A stretch of DNA of 64,000 bases from Euglena gracilis. Lineage: Eukaryota > Euglenida > Euglenophyceae > Euglenales. Positions within the stretch are counted from its first letter, which is position 1. Every line of letters starts with the position of its first letter. This document shows, in pieces, positions 1 through 12,769 of this stretch. Below the pieces are notes generated by a model that did not search any database, was not told the origin of the DNA, and worked only from the letters and a program-made list of their open reading frames with translations. A program made the translations under genes and the position numbers. Where the stretch lies: positions 21,937,823 to 22,001,822 of the forward strand of contig CP154955.1 of the NCBI GenBank assembly GCA_039621445.1, in the 5' to 3' direction.

Positions 1-283
1 GGACCATCAGCACTGCCAAGTTTTTAAGTCGATTCGCATGTAGTGCCATTTTTGTTTGATTGTTGATGTTCTTTTCAAAAAGAGGAACTGTTTCAGCCAT
101 GTTTTTCTGGTTTTTTTTTGGAGAGTAATGTGCTCAAAACATGCGCGACGTTTCATGGCAAACCACCTTGTATGGTAAATTTTTTCGCAGATCAGCAGAA
201 GTTTGCACACTCCAATTTTTTTTTGATTTTTTTTACCATATGTTTTTTGAATTGCCCTCTTCCCACCCCTGGGCCCATCGCAG
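1..283 (+). other. PIGN intron, 3' end
   Basis: AT-rich sequence with T runs that ends in a pyrimidine-rich acceptor just before 284. I see no other feature in it. Confidence 0.5.
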
Positions 284-3200
284 GTGCCCTATTGTGGCTT
301 GGGGCGCCGGCCTCTCGGCCCCCAAGCCACGGCCCCCCACCGACCAGCTGCTGGCCGCCCAGTCGTTGACGGACGGCATGGTCTGGCTGGATGGTGCCTT
401 CGACACACTCCAGCAGGAGAAAGAGTACACCCAGCAGAAGTGTGCAGGTGGAGGTCAATCACACAAACAGTCTAATGCACACTAAACATTCTAACACACA
501 CAACAGAGAGAAAGAGAGAAAGAGAGGGAGAGAAGACACACCCACACATGCACAACACAGGCATGCACGCACGCACAAATGCACGCACACGCGCGGCCAT
601 CGTGTGATTTCCCTGAATTTTGCTTTGCTTTCTCTGTGCTCCTGCATTTCTAGATGACACACCACAGAACTTCCAAAGTGTACTGAATATTGATGTTGCA
701 GTACTCTCTTTTAGAAACTGTCAACCATGCAAAATACCTGTTTTTTCCCCTCCAAGGCCGTGGAAGTCTCTGTGGGGTTGGAGGGATTTCCCCCCAAAAA
801 ATTTCTTGGGTTCTACGTTTCTGACACAAATGCACCCAGGGAATTTCTTAAGCCGGAGGGTACCCTACCCCCCGGGGGGGTCCAGCCAGCCAGCAGCTCA
901 AATCCAGCCAGCAGCCCAAATTCGGGCTGGGAGCCCCCCCCCCCCGGGGTCGAGTGAATTAAAGTCGGGTCCAGCCCGGCCGGAGGCCGGGCCAGCCGGC
1001 CGAAGGCCGGCTCAGCCGGCCGCAGGCCGGCCAGCCAATTGGGCTGTCCAGCTCACTTATCCCTGCATTTTTCCCCCTCATCACAGCCCCTCCATCACAG
1101 CCCCCCAGCCTTGATCTAGCTCCACCCATCAAAATGTCGAAAATGGCCAAAATGTGTTAGAAAATTTTGTTTTTCCTCGACCCAGCCCAGCCCAGCCCGC
1201 TCCAGCCCCGTACCCCCCCCCACCCCCCCGGGGGGGGTCCAGCCAGCAGCTCAAATCCAGCCAGCAGCCTTTTTGCCAGCCGGAGGCTGGACCCCCCCCC
1301 CCCGGGGGTCCTTAAGAAATTACCTGAATGCACCACACGTTGCAATCCCTTCATTCCATCCGGCTGGCGATGGCGTTTCGCAACGGTATCATACCAATGC
1401 CATTGGCATGTGTTTTCGAGCATGGTTTTGAGCATGGTTGGTCCACCTCCTCATGGATGCTGCTGATTCTTCGTGCAAGGGAAAGGATGCCCTGGGCGAT
1501 GCAACGTGCTTCTGTTGTCCTCTGGACAGGTGGAGACTGGATCCGGAGCAGCGCGTGGACATGCTTCAGGCCGATTTGGCCCCGCTGATGGCCACTTTGA
1601 TTGGTGTGCTGTGGTGTGTTGTGTGCTGGGGGGAGGGTCATCAAGTGATGTGTGCATTGATTTTTCTGGTTGGAGAGTGAGCTCATAATTGTTTGCTTTG
1701 ATGGATTGGGCGCCTCTGTGCTTCTGTTTCTGCCACATTCATGACAGGGGTGCCCATCCCACTCAAGCACCTGTGCGGGCTGTGCCAACCGAAGAGGCAC
1801 TCCTTCACCAAGTTGTCACGAAAGTTGTCATGGAAGTACCACCTGGGTCAAGTGGCCTTTCGGACAGTTGCTGATCTCCAACAGAGCGTCACTTTGCTGT
1901 TGCAGCCTGTGAAAACCCAAATTGTGCAACAAAGAGTGGCACCTCGTAATTCAATCTTTAACTTTGGTGCCACCCACAAATTCTCTCAAACCTTTTAACA
2001 AGTGAGTGAGACCCTCCATGAAGCAAAATCACTCAATGGTGTGAAGGTTTTGCATGTGCAACTGAGCTGCAGACCTTGTTTACCCAAGAGGAACACATTT
2101 CATCTTCCAAATCCGAAGGTAATCAAAATTAAATTTGTCGATTGCTGCCTGGTGAGGAAAAAGAACGCGCTTGACAACTGTTCATTCGAAGCCGTGTCTC
2201 TTTTGCTGATTTGGTTGAGAAGTGTGCTTCTTCTTGTTCCAGCCTGGTGTCCAGAATCACTCTGGAAAAGAAACGGAGGCAATATGGCCCAGTGTGTAGG
2301 CTTTTTTGCTCCCTGAATGGCCACGTAAGCCATCATGCTGGTGGGAGGGGGGGGTGGCGCTCAAATTCCTCTCCGTCTGGCTCCCACCCAACACCAAACT
2401 TTGTCCAATCGCTTCCGACACAAGCCCCCCTGAACAGTCACAGAGGACGAGGACCGCCGGCGCTTGCGGCCGGTCCACTCCGTCGGGGTGCTCAACACCC
2501 ACTACCTGGACGCCACCGAGGGCTTCAAGGCCATCGCCCTGCTCACCAATGCCCGCCAAATCCTGGAGCAGTGCCACTTGTTGGCGGGGCGCCGAAGGGC
2601 GCGCAGCCACCTCAGGTCGTTTGCCATTTATGGTTGAGGACGTTCTTTAATACAAAGCGCTTTTTAAGTCGGAATTACAACGGACGCTCGTTTTCATATC
2701 CACAGAGGCCTGTTTTGCACCGGCGATTTTGTGGGAGGGAGCAGCGGAGAGAACCAGAAAGTAACCAAAGTCTCCTGCAAGGATATTTTTCCAACCTTCC
2801 TGGCTCTGATTTCAAAGGATCCGCTTTTGTCTTCATTTCATCACCTTCGCACTGTTCTTCAACACTTTCTCTGTGATGCCACAGCTACACGGAGTTCCCC
2901 GGTCTCCGGCGGCTGAACGCAACGGTGGAGCACATCTTTGACAGCATGAACCACAGCAGGTACTCTTCCAATCCGCTGTCCGATGCCAAAAAGGACCTCA
3001 GCGAGTCGAGGCAGCCGCCGTCCGAGCGGAAATGGCCCCATCCAGGCTTGCATCGCTGGCTCAATGCATTTTGTTTCCGCGTGGACATTGCAAGCCCTTG
3101 CATCTCCAGCCAGCTCCACATGTGGCATGGCTCTCTCACCCACCGGCAGGTATGGGGAGGCCCACCACGTGGCCCAGACCTTGGCCCGGGCCCAAGCACC

Positions 3201-6200
3201 AACAGTGGCCACCAGGGTCATAATGAAAGCCGAGATGGCCCCCGGCTCTGGATTTCTCTGGGGTTTCCATAGGCGGGCGGAGTCACTCCATGGTATCTCA
3301 CGGGGTGTGGCTTCGATTTAAGGATTCCTCCTCGAGTCACTGCTGTATTGAAAATTGGACATTGCATTTTTGGCACTCGTGTGGTGCGTGTCATCTCCCA
3401 TTCCTGAAGTGGGGGATGGCTGTTGGGGCTTGCCTGGGAGGCGCACCGCTGCATCGCGTATTACCACAAGTACGATTGGCTGTTCCTCCGCAACGTCATA
3501 TCGGTAAGTTGCTTGGGGCATTCCTGTTGGCCGGCTGCGGGAATGCGACCTTGCTGTACCCTTGCTGTACGCCAGTAAATCGATTCATTGATGGCTTTTG
3601 GTTACTGCCCAAATAACTTGCAGGGGGTCGGGGACCCAAAAGATCGGTCCACTAATTTTTCAGGAGGCAAGGTTATTAAGGTTATTGGGGGGGGGGTTAT
3701 TGGAGATTCTTTTTCGACAGGATATTCTTTGCCACAGCAGAGTTCGATGATTGCAGCAGTTTCCCCAACAAAGAAAAATCCGTTTGATTGAAAATCAAGT
3801 CATATGTGAGAGGCCTTGCTCTTGGCTTCTTTTGGGACAAGCAGACACAACGATGCACATCGGTGCTCATCCCGGCAGATGGCTTACGTCTTGTGGATCG
3901 TCTGTTCGGTCATCTTTGTCCTGGCCACCTTCGGCAACGTGTCTCTGCCTCGTCAACGCCGGGCCTCATGGCTATGGGGCCCGCTGTGTCTCGGAAGTGC
4001 TGGGGTTCTGGCCCTCCTTGGTATGCCTGTGGCCAAAGCCCTCTCCCCACCTCTGATTGCTCGGGGGTTATGGGATCCGGTTTGGTGTACCCCTCCCATT
4101 TCCAAAAAGGAAATGGGGGAGGTGATGCCTTTGGTTGCTGGTTTGGCCTGGGGGGGGGTATCAGCAGGTTTCTACGACAGAGGGGAGACAAGTCATTTTT
4201 GCAACTGATTTCAGCAATTTTTCTCTGCCAAGGTTGTTGGTTGTGGGGGACATTCTTCTGATGCAACAAACGTTTGCGAGGCTTCTGTACTGTGTGTTTG
4301 TTCCGGTTGGTCCAGTGTGGGTCAGTCTGGCACTGCCGCCAGGGGCCAGCCAGGGGAGGGGGTATAATTTTTAAGGCGTAATTTTTTTAAAAGATTTTTT
4401 GTAAGATTAAGGAATTTGAAAGGGTTTTTTCGTCTTTTAAGGCATTTTTCAAATTTTAAAGGCGTCTCTTTTCCAGGGGAAGTCCAAGGGCTATCCCGGC
4501 ATCAAACAGGGGTCCATAATTAAAAAAAAGTTAAACCCCAATTTTTTTTGTGTTTGGGTGGATGATAATGTTCCCGCAATGCCAGAAATCATTTCCCTTC
4601 CCCCCGAATTGGCTTGTTTTTGCCGAGATTTTGCCATTTCATTTTTTGCTCAAATTTCGAAAACTTTGCTAGAAGGATTATTTTAAGGCGCCTTAAAAAA
4701 TGCCCCCTGACTGCAGCGTTGCGGGAGGCGCCGCCCAGCCACTACGTGTATTGCGGAATCGTGGTGGGGGAAATGGCCGCGGTGCTTGTGGGGTGGCCCG
4801 TCGTTGCCCGAGGGATTTGGGGGCAGCTGGACGGTGTGTCAGGCGATGCAAGCTGTGCGATCTGTTCTGGAGGGGCCTGGCGTCCACCTACTTTGCCCCC
4901 CGGGATCGATAATACCAACTCATGCATAGTAGAGCTGATGTTACAATGAACTCCGCCAGTTGATGGCAATTGAACGAACGTTTGGGTTCATTCTGCTGGA
5001 TGGAATATTGATTTTGGTCGCACAGGTATTCACCATTGGCACATAAGATTCCTTTTATGTGCATTTTGGAAAGACAGTAAAAAATACGCCTTTTAATTCA
5101 AGGCAAAGGGGAGGGCAAGTATGTTTTTTTTTAAAAAAAGAATCCTGGTCCATTGTGCTTGAATTTCTCATAGTACAACGCCGACTGATGGAGTGGAACT
5201 TGCCCCATCTCTATTTGCAGCCCCGAAGCAGGTGGCGCATGCAGCCCCAGAACCGATGAGCATCTCCGCCGTCTTGGCATCTGCTGGAGTGCATGCCATT
5301 CTGGTACCTTTGCTCTCCAGCAAAGAGCTTGATGGACCAACCTTTGAAACTCCTGGATTCTAACCCCCCAAATAAGACCCGGGTCTTATGTGGGTCCGTT
5401 GCTGGAAATGTCCAGGGGTCTTATTTTTTGGGCGGTCTTATTTTTAATTAGATTTTTTCTTGGCCGACCTGGGCCTGACAAAAATATCATTTTTCAGGTT
5501 CCCAAAAACATCAAAGTTTTTCCTTCGGCGCTTCGCTCCGTGTGTGAATTAATACAAATTCCTCATTTTTTTTTTGGAATTCAAAAATCCCCAAAATTTT
5601 GAAAATTCTTCATTTTTTTTGTGAAATTGGGGTTTTTGGTGATTTTTCAGGGAGAATCTTCGACTTCCCTGGCGGTTCAGGGGGGGGGGGGGTCTGATTT
5701 TTGGATTTTGCTCGATGGGCAGGGGGGGTCTTATCCAGGAGGTTCCATTTTTGGGGGTCTTATTTATTTTGGGGGGGGGTAGGGCATTTTTTAAACGCTC
5801 GCCATCATTCAGCATGACATCAATCGACGGCCTGAATTGGGCAGGCGAATCTTGCAACAACAGTCCATGTCGCCAAAATGTGAATGGATTCAAAAATTGG
5901 CAATATCGCATTGCTGAAAGGGGAGAATAATTGGCAGTCATTTCTTGTGGGTCCCCGGGGTGGTCCCACTGGTAACAAGGGGTCTGCCATGCCAACCCCT
6001 GAAAATGTCGAAACAGGTCCCTCCTGCCACCTTCCTCATCAGAATGTGGAAAGGGTTGGGGTCATCCTGGGTTGGAGTTACAAAGTGATGAAAAATTAAA
6101 TCAGGCTCAATTTAAATTCAATTCGGTCAAAATTTGGGTCTGGACCTGAAATTCGGCCCCAATTCCGCCCGATTAAGGTTCAAATCCTGAGGTGCAAATT

Positions 6201-9200
6201 CTGAATCTGAGCCACAATTTCAGGGGCCAACCATGATTCTAACCCCATCCACATTTCAACCACCGGTGGCTGGTTGGCAACGGAAGTAAAACGCAGTTGG
6301 CCGAAGCCCCTTGGTTGTCTTACTGGTCGGATTCTATTTTTTGTCTTTTTTGATAATCATTCCGATCATTTCGGCAGTTTTCTCCCTGGATGGTGATGCT
6401 CAGTCAGTGCTTTGTTGAATATGCACCTCCGTTTCCAGTTGAAAAAAAATTCAAGGAAGGGTAGGGAGGGTGTCTGTTCTGCCGGCGTCGCCCTCACAGG
6501 TGGAAACCATGGTGTTTGGGTTCTACAATCGGGCCGTGTACAGCTTAGCATTCGTGGCTGTCGGCTTGGGCTTCGGGCAGGCACTGGGGCTGCGGAGTAG
6601 TCGTTGGAAGCGGCAGGTGGGCCCAGTTGGTGAACATTGATGGAGGCGGCTAACAAAGCCCAGACATCGCCAATGAGATGAATGACGTGACCTGTCCTGC
6701 TGTTGACAGGTTGGGATGGGAAGCTAAGTCTCCTCCCAGCCCCGAGGGCCGGTCGGCCGCCATGCCCATGTGCCTGGCGCTGGTGTGCCGTACGTGTGGG
6801 ACGCGCCCCGCCGCTCCCGGCTCCTCTGGCTGGCCGGCTGCCTGAGCCTCACCCCCTACCCAGGGCTACCCGGCGCCGCCCGAGCCTCGTTGGGCCCACC
6901 GACCCCCCCATCAGGCGAGGCCGCCCAGACAGCCCTGCCCGGACCCCTGGCTGCCGGTGGACGCCGGGGCGTGGCCTGCGTTCCTCGTCGTGGCGGTTGC
7001 CCTTGCTGTGGGCCTGACCGTCGCCACCGACAGCTCGCTGGCGGCGTCCGCCCCGCCCGCAGCGGCCCCGCAACGGTGGTGGGTGGCGGTCCAGCTGACG
7101 TGCGCGGCCGTTCAGTGCGTCACCTGCCTCGTGTCTGGTGTGCCCCGGTCGGACTGGTGATCATGGAACCCGGTTTGATTGCCACCCATATGGCTCCATG
7201 GCTGCCTTCCCGCACATGGCATATTGAGCCCCTGCGGCGTTGTGGAGCACGTTCATGTCGCGGCAGCTCATATGGGCGACCACCTAACGGCTGGTGTGCG
7301 TCCCAACAGCTGCCCTCTGAACCACAGATGCGATGCTCCGCCAGCAGCGGGGGCTGCCTGCTGTGAACCGGGTCGTGGCGTGGTCCTGCATCGCCATCTC
7401 GCTGGCCGTCGTCGGCAGGAAGCAGCCTTCCTTGTTGCTGAGGTTTGTTGAGGACCCCGAGAATTTGGTTTTTGCAAATCCATTTGAGAGGTTGATTTTT
7501 GTTTAAAGATCCATGGAATCTCAAGTGGAAAAAATATATTTTGAATGAATTCGCTCACTCTGGCAGTGGCCCACTCACTCACTACAAGAAATTATGGCTC
7601 AATGTTTGAAATGGTTGCAACCCCAAGGAGCGGGCATGGTGCAGACTTGCCATTAAGGTTTTAAAAAAGGGTGGATGCTACGCTGAGCATCACCAGCACT
7701 CAAATTGAGAAAATCTGTTCTTCATTTGTTTCATTTCAGGTTGTTGCCGCCCAAAAGTTGAAATAATTAGCGACCCTGGTCGTTGTTGTGGCACCTAGGT
7801 ATTATTAGAACCGTAATATGCACGCAGGCATCAATGGATTGTCGGCCCGTACCACAATTTTTTGTCGTTTGCAACAATAAAATTTGCAACAACCAACTGG
7901 TGCGTGCCGCTGGCACAGGATCAGGGGTTTTTTTATTTGTCATGGACCCCCGGGGGGGGGGGTAGGATGGGTGGGTCCGGCCGAGCCCCCCCCCCCCCGG
8001 GTCCTCCCAGGGGGGATATACTTTTCGGCGCCTTTGGAGCCGAAAATTTTTGAAAAAGGCGCTACTTTTAGCATTTTCGTTATTTTTGGCCATTTTTGGG
8101 GGAAATCAGAAATCGGAAACCAGAAACCCCGCGGGGGTCCCAGGGGACCCCCACCCCCCCGGTCTTAAAAAAAAACCCCTGCACAGGATCCGGGCAGTGG
8201 CCCTCGGGCTGCTGCCGGCCCACGTGGCGCTCAGCGTGGCGTATGAGAGCGCGGTGTACGTCCAGCTGGCCGCCCTCATGCTGCTGTGGCTGTGGATCGC
8301 CGCCGGGACCGCCCAGCGCCGTGCCGGCGCCGCGCCGGTGCCGGCGTACATGGGTGTGCTCCCGTAACCCCCACAAAGTCGATTTTTTTTAGCATCAAGC
8401 ATCAATGCGGGGCTTAATGGAAATATGGAAATATCTGGTCCCCATGGGTGGCAGGTCCGAGCAGAAATATTTTAACCCCTCCACCAGTGGCCAGGGTGAA
8501 CCTCCAAGCTTTGCCAGCAGTTTTCTGCATTCCGGTAGGGCATCTCTTCCAATCAGGCTGTGCGCTGCTTTTCTTCTTCTTCATGAACGCAGCCTTCTTC
8601 ACGACTGGCAACCTGGCCTCCATCTCCAGGTACCAACCCGGACCATTTGTTTTGGGGGGTACAGGGCACAAGTTCCTGCCCCTCAAAACACCCCCAACAT
8701 AGATATTTTTGTGACCTGTGCATAATGAGCGATTTGGGAATAGGGCTGCGTTTAACTCGTTTTCTTTTATAATTTTTTCACTCGTTGATGGCGCAGATAG
8801 GTGCCCTCCTGATGCCCCAAATGGCAGTGCTCCATCAATGAAGCCTCTGGGGGCTGAGTCTTTCTTCAAGTGGAATCCAATCTTGTTCAAGTGGCATTTC
8901 ACCAGAAACTTTTTTCCAACCAGAAGCTTTTCCAGCCCTTGACCCCCCATTTCATTCCATACGAATTTTAATTCCTGCCAGCAACCTGAGTCGCAACTGG
9001 ACAGCGATGGGTTTTTGGGCTTTGGAAGGGTCTCAATAAGGGAAGGGCACTAGAAATTGAAAAGTCGGCAGAAAGCGGGTTGTCTAATTAAAATCAACTT
9101 TTGTTCAATTTGCTGCACTAGCAGTTTCCAGTTTTTTTTTGTGATATCTGTTGCAGTGATGTTTCCTAAGTTGAAGCCATTGTAGACAGGGGTGTTTATG

Positions 9201-10912
9201 TGTTAAGTTATCTCGAGTTATCAACCTGGCAATTTATTGATGGGCGGTAGTGAGTTTGAATATCATATCCACCTGGGTTTAAGGTGTAATGGTTTCAGGT
9301 GGGCTTCCCCTGGAGCCGGAGGGACGGGGGGGGGGGGGGGGGGGCAAACTCCCCTCACATCGCCAAGGAGGGGCTCCGCATCGAACCCAAGCTAGGTTTA
9401 CCCCGAGGGGTTGGCTTATCATTGGCTGGTTTTGGGAAAGAGCCAGACAAGGAAAGTTTGTTCATGGTCTGGCTCTTCCTGCTGAGAATTCGTCAACCTG
9501 GTCAGTGTTTAGCCCGACCGGGATCCACTTGAATGCTGGAGTTTCGTATTTGAGAGAAAAGTTGGTTAACAGTTGCAGAAGGCAAACCAGGAGGCGCCAA
9601 TGGTACAATGCCTTTCCAACAATGACACCGGCAACCTACTTTCCAACTTTCATATGACCTGTAATCCCACCTCGTCTTTCTCCAGCTTCGAGCTGAGCTC
9701 CGTCTACCGCCTGACGACCCAGTTCAACCCGCTGTTCATGGCGTCACTCCTCATCGCGAAGAACCTCATCCCCTGGATGGCGGTGGTGATGCCCTTCGTC
9801 GCGTTCATGAAGCTCCGTGGCCAGGTGCGTTCGGCAGCGGCACTCCCACACCGATTGTTCATGCCCCATTTTGCCTGCGGGGTGTCCCCGGTTGCTTAAG
9901 TTGGAGTTTCTGAAACCCAGCTCTTGGGTTTTTTTGGGGGGCGGGGGTTGCTTTCTTTGGAACGTCGCTTCTTCCACCGTTCCAACGCCATTGTAACGAG
10001 CATTCCTTCATCGGTTCATAGCATCCAGTCAGGGGTTGCGCATGGCTGGGGAGGGGGGCCATTTAATTTGACATTTAACTCGACTCTTCGTGCCATCTAC
10101 CCATTTCCTGCAGCCCCCGCTGGCCATGTTCGCACTGACCTTCGTCCATTCGGACGCCATGGCGTTGCAGTTCTTCTTCCTTGTGCAAGACCGCGGCAGC
10201 TGGAAGGAGATAGGGCACTCGATCAGCAGGTCTCCCCCCATTTGATAATATTTATTTATTTTTCCATACCAATTTTTTTCCCCACTGAGCACGTTGGATG
10301 TGGGTGGGGCTCCCCCCAAATTGAAAGCTCCTCCCCAAAACAACAACACCAATAACAACAACCCAAAGAACCCCCTCCAGGTTTTCCGCCAAAAATCCAG
10401 GGAGGAAACGTGTCCAGCATGTTCCACATCAACATTTTCCCCAATGATGACCTGTTTTCTTCGTTCTGAATTTTTGCCTTTTCTTAAAGCAGATTCTGGT
10501 TTCCAGCATTCACTAAATATATCCCCCACCCAACCAAAACATGGAAAGTGTTCGTGTTTTAGAGGTTTTTTTCCCCATTTTCAACCCTGTTCCCAGATTG
10601 ATTTTGGTGCAAAATGCCGAATGCTTTTTTGTTCGAAAAAAGGGGAACCCAAATATCAACCTTAATTTCTCCAGCCTATTTTTCCCACTCCATGGGGCTG
10701 CTTTTTTTTGTGTTTTGTTTTGACTCCAAAAGTCGTCTGCCAGTCCATCTTTTTCGTTCTCCGTCTTCCATGACCCTCGTTTGTTTCAGCCCTGTTTTGT
10801 CTGTTTCGGCTCAAGGTTTGGGATCGCCAATTGCACCATCATCGTCATTCTGATGTTATCCGCCGTTTCTGGTGCGCTTCTCCACGCTCCGGATTTCAAA
10901 CACAAGGAGTGA
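284..10912 (+). CDS. PIGN: PIGN, GPI ethanolamine phosphate transferase 1 (5' part lies before the window)
   Basis: This enzyme adds ethanolamine phosphate to the first mannose of GPI anchors in the ER membrane. Exons I can read: 284-448 (PIVAWGAGL, end of the sulfatase-like domain), 1530-1603 (QADLAPLMATLIG), 1748-~1770 (VPIPL), 2444-2615 (VHSVGVLNTHYLD, ARQILEQ), 2885-2959, 3150-~3218, 3441-3503 (YYHKYDWLFLRN), 3879-~3938, 4717-~4781, 6500-6616, ~6711-7132, 8187-~8339, 8557-8629 (NAAFFTTGNLASIS), 9686-9824 (SFELSSVYRLTTQFNPL), 10114-10229 (FFFLVQDRGSW) and 10816-10912, ending in TGA. Introns are GT-AG and most junction phases fit. From about 3.9 kb on, the exons are hydrophobic, as in the multi-spanning PIGN C-terminal domain. 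The family assignment rests on the WGAG, QADLAPLM, NTAFFGTGN-like and LVQDYGSW-like blocks in family order. Exon edges marked ~ are uncertain, and the 6.7-7.1 kb exon changes frame once. Confidence 0.5.
867..1310. repeat. Two copies of a C-run/G-run repeat in a PIGN intron
   Basis: Copies at 867-951 and 1211-1310 share a C-run/G-run palindrome followed by the words TCCAGCCAGCAGCTCAAATC and CAGCCAGCAGC, and each ends in another run of 12 or more C followed by G. Between them (975-1035) lie short GGCCGG-based hairpins. Similar C-run/G-run blocks recur near 7.95, 8.15, 11.8, 13.5 and 53.7 kb. They look like a dispersed short repeat family or expanded homopolymers; no coding function is evident. 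Confidence 0.5.
2118..2300 (+). pseudogene. Relic of a Ty3/gypsy capsid (Gag) gene in a PIGN intron
   Basis: Joining two frames gives VIKIKFVDC, then FADLVEKCASSCSSLV and SRITLEKKRRQ. These match, in the same order, the capsid segment of the large chromovirus in this window (VIKMEFIDC, FDDLVEQYASTSSSLV, ARITLETKWRQ; near 30.6-30.7 kb on the minus strand). The copy is frameshifted and surrounded by sequence I cannot assign. It shows that an older relative of the large element once inserted in this intron. Confidence 0.5.
5362..5780. mobile_element. Possible small TIR (MITE-like) element in a PIGN intron
   Basis: The left end AACCCCCCAAATAAGACCC (5362-5380) is repeated in inverted form at 5755-5780, with a 4-bp insertion and extra G. 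Additional GGTCTTAT words occur at 5381 and 5408. There is no ORF, so it would be non-autonomous. Target duplications are not clear because both ends run into homopolymers. Confidence 0.5.
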
Positions 10913-11930
10913 CCACAGCTTCCGAATTAATTCATCTTACCTCCATCTGACCACCTACCCGCCACCTACCCACCTTACCACCATCGGAACCATCACTTTT
11001 GTACGTCTTCCTCCAGAACCGAGAGCAAAAAAAAGCCATCAAATTCAACCAGGTTTTTGTTCCCTGGAGAGTCAAACAAATCTGTTTCTAACTGAATGAA
11101 AGTTTGGAAAAGCTGCTCGGCCAATGAAAAAGTTGGAGGTCCAGTGAGTAATCCCCCTGGTCTTCTTCTCATTGTCTAATGGGGTCTGCGAGGCATTTTT
11201 TTTTTTTGGAATGCGGGTCCTAAATGGCCACTCAGGGGGGTGGACACTTTGGGGGGTCAAATTTAGGCCTTCGGCGCCTTTGGCACCAAAGGAAAATGGC
11301 CACTTTGAGGAGAATAAACCAAGATCTGCCAAAAAAAATTGGCCACTTTGGGGGGAGGGGACACTTTGAGGGGGGTGAGGGTCTTCAACATCCCTCCCCC
11401 CCCTGGCCCGCCCCCTGCCTTCAACAACCTCCTCGCCCCCCCCCCCGGGACCCATTTTACTTCAAGGTTGATTCTGTGCTGCGTGCACCATTTGAAAAAG
11501 GGTCTAAGCAATTCGATTGAAGGGGTCTTTTCTGCCCCCCCTTTGGTGAGGTAATAAAAAAAAATAATAAATCACAGTAATAATTTATATTAAATTCCCT
11601 GGTTGTCCACGGACAAAGAAACTGTTTCCCTTGGCTGGCTTAGGATGTTTATTGTGCCCATCGCTGCACAAAATTATTTTGTGTGTGTGTGTGTGTGTAT
11701 AAAATGGAGTTTTCTCTCAAATATTTTTGCACAATTTTTCTCGTGTGGATCAGTCAATTGCTAAGCACTTGCCGACCCCCCCCCCCCCCGGGGGGGGGAC
11801 TGACTGGTTTTGGGCCCAAACCCCTTCCCCCCCCAAGGGGGGGGGGTCGCCGGGGGTGGGCAAAAGTGGCTTGAGTGAGAGCCAAATCGCCGGGGAAATT
11901 TTATTGGCCTGAAATGGCCTAAAGTGACTG
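10913..11930. other. Region downstream of PIGN, no gene seen
   Basis: AT-rich 3' flank with a GGCCACTTTGGGG-type local repeat (11,225-11,375), a short (GT)n tract at 11,682-11,698 and C-run/G-run palindromes at 11,776-11,846. I find no coding signal. Confidence 0.5.
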
Positions 11931-12730
11931 TTAAATGGCTGGTTTTCCTGAGTGGCCGACCCCTCCCGGGAGGGGGGGTAGCCACTGACTGGTTTCTGAA
12001 AAAAAGCGGCTGGCTGGTTTTTCGAAGAGCGGAGTGACCCGGGGTCGGTAAAAAAATTGTATGGTGTGGATGTCCAGCTCCCCCCCCCAGCCGTGAGTGC
12101 TGCTGCCTGAGTGCCACTCCCTTATGGCATTTTGGGGGAAGGGTCTGAGTTGTCCAGCAGAATTTTTCATGGCCATTAGATTGCACCTTATCTGGCCTAA
12201 AATGGCAGCCAGTTGCCTTTTTGACTATAATCCTTTTTGACCACTTTTCCCAGCTCCTCCTTTTTTTATTGTCTTGAATTTTGTGGGAGCTCCTGTAAAT
12301 GTCATTCTTTCAATTTTTGTTGAACTCCCAGATAATTTACAATTTGTCTGGGGTGCAGGGTGTAATTTTTTGCATTGATTTTGAACCCTAATTTTAACAA
12401 ATCCCTGTCCACCATGTTCAGGTGATTTTGCAAAATGTTTTGGGTGGGGGCCACATGTAAATGTCGTCCAGGTGTATAAAAACCTGTATGCCCCTTTTTC
12501 TCCACAGCTTTTCGAATGCCTTCATAACCCCCATGAAAATTTGGGGCATTACGTTTAGTTCAAAACAGCCTGCTTTAAATTCCCAGGTATGCCCCCCACC
12601 TGATGTATTAGAAAAGGCTTTGGGGCCTGGCTTACTGAAATGTGGAAGTACGCATCCTCTGGATCGATTTTTGCTGGCCAATGGCCTTTTCCCAAAACTG
12701 GAAAAATGTGCTGGATTTCAGCTTGTCCAG
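11930..12730 (-). pseudogene. DIRS-type retrotransposon relic: reverse transcriptase and RNase H
   Basis: On the minus strand, pieces in several frames give AKIDPEDAYFHISVS (about 12,700), then MPQIFMGVMKAFEKL, FIHLDDIY (the RT catalytic box, about 12,480) and DLLKLGFKINAKNYTL (thumb, about 12,390). Further down, about 12,080, SSTHGWGGELDIHT resembles the start of the RNase H domain. DAYFHI, the [YH]LDD box and the STHGWG motif are typical of DIRS elements. The copy is frameshifted with large gaps and no recombinase is visible. It is related to, but diverged from, the DIRS copies at 44-52 kb. Confidence 0.5.
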
Positions 12731-12769
12731 CTTGAAGGGTTTCATTGGAAATTGTTGATTTTGTTCTCT

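Noticed and set aside
490-600. CA/GA-rich tract as a coding sequence
   Set aside because: Simple repeat in a PIGN intron; the translations are low complexity.
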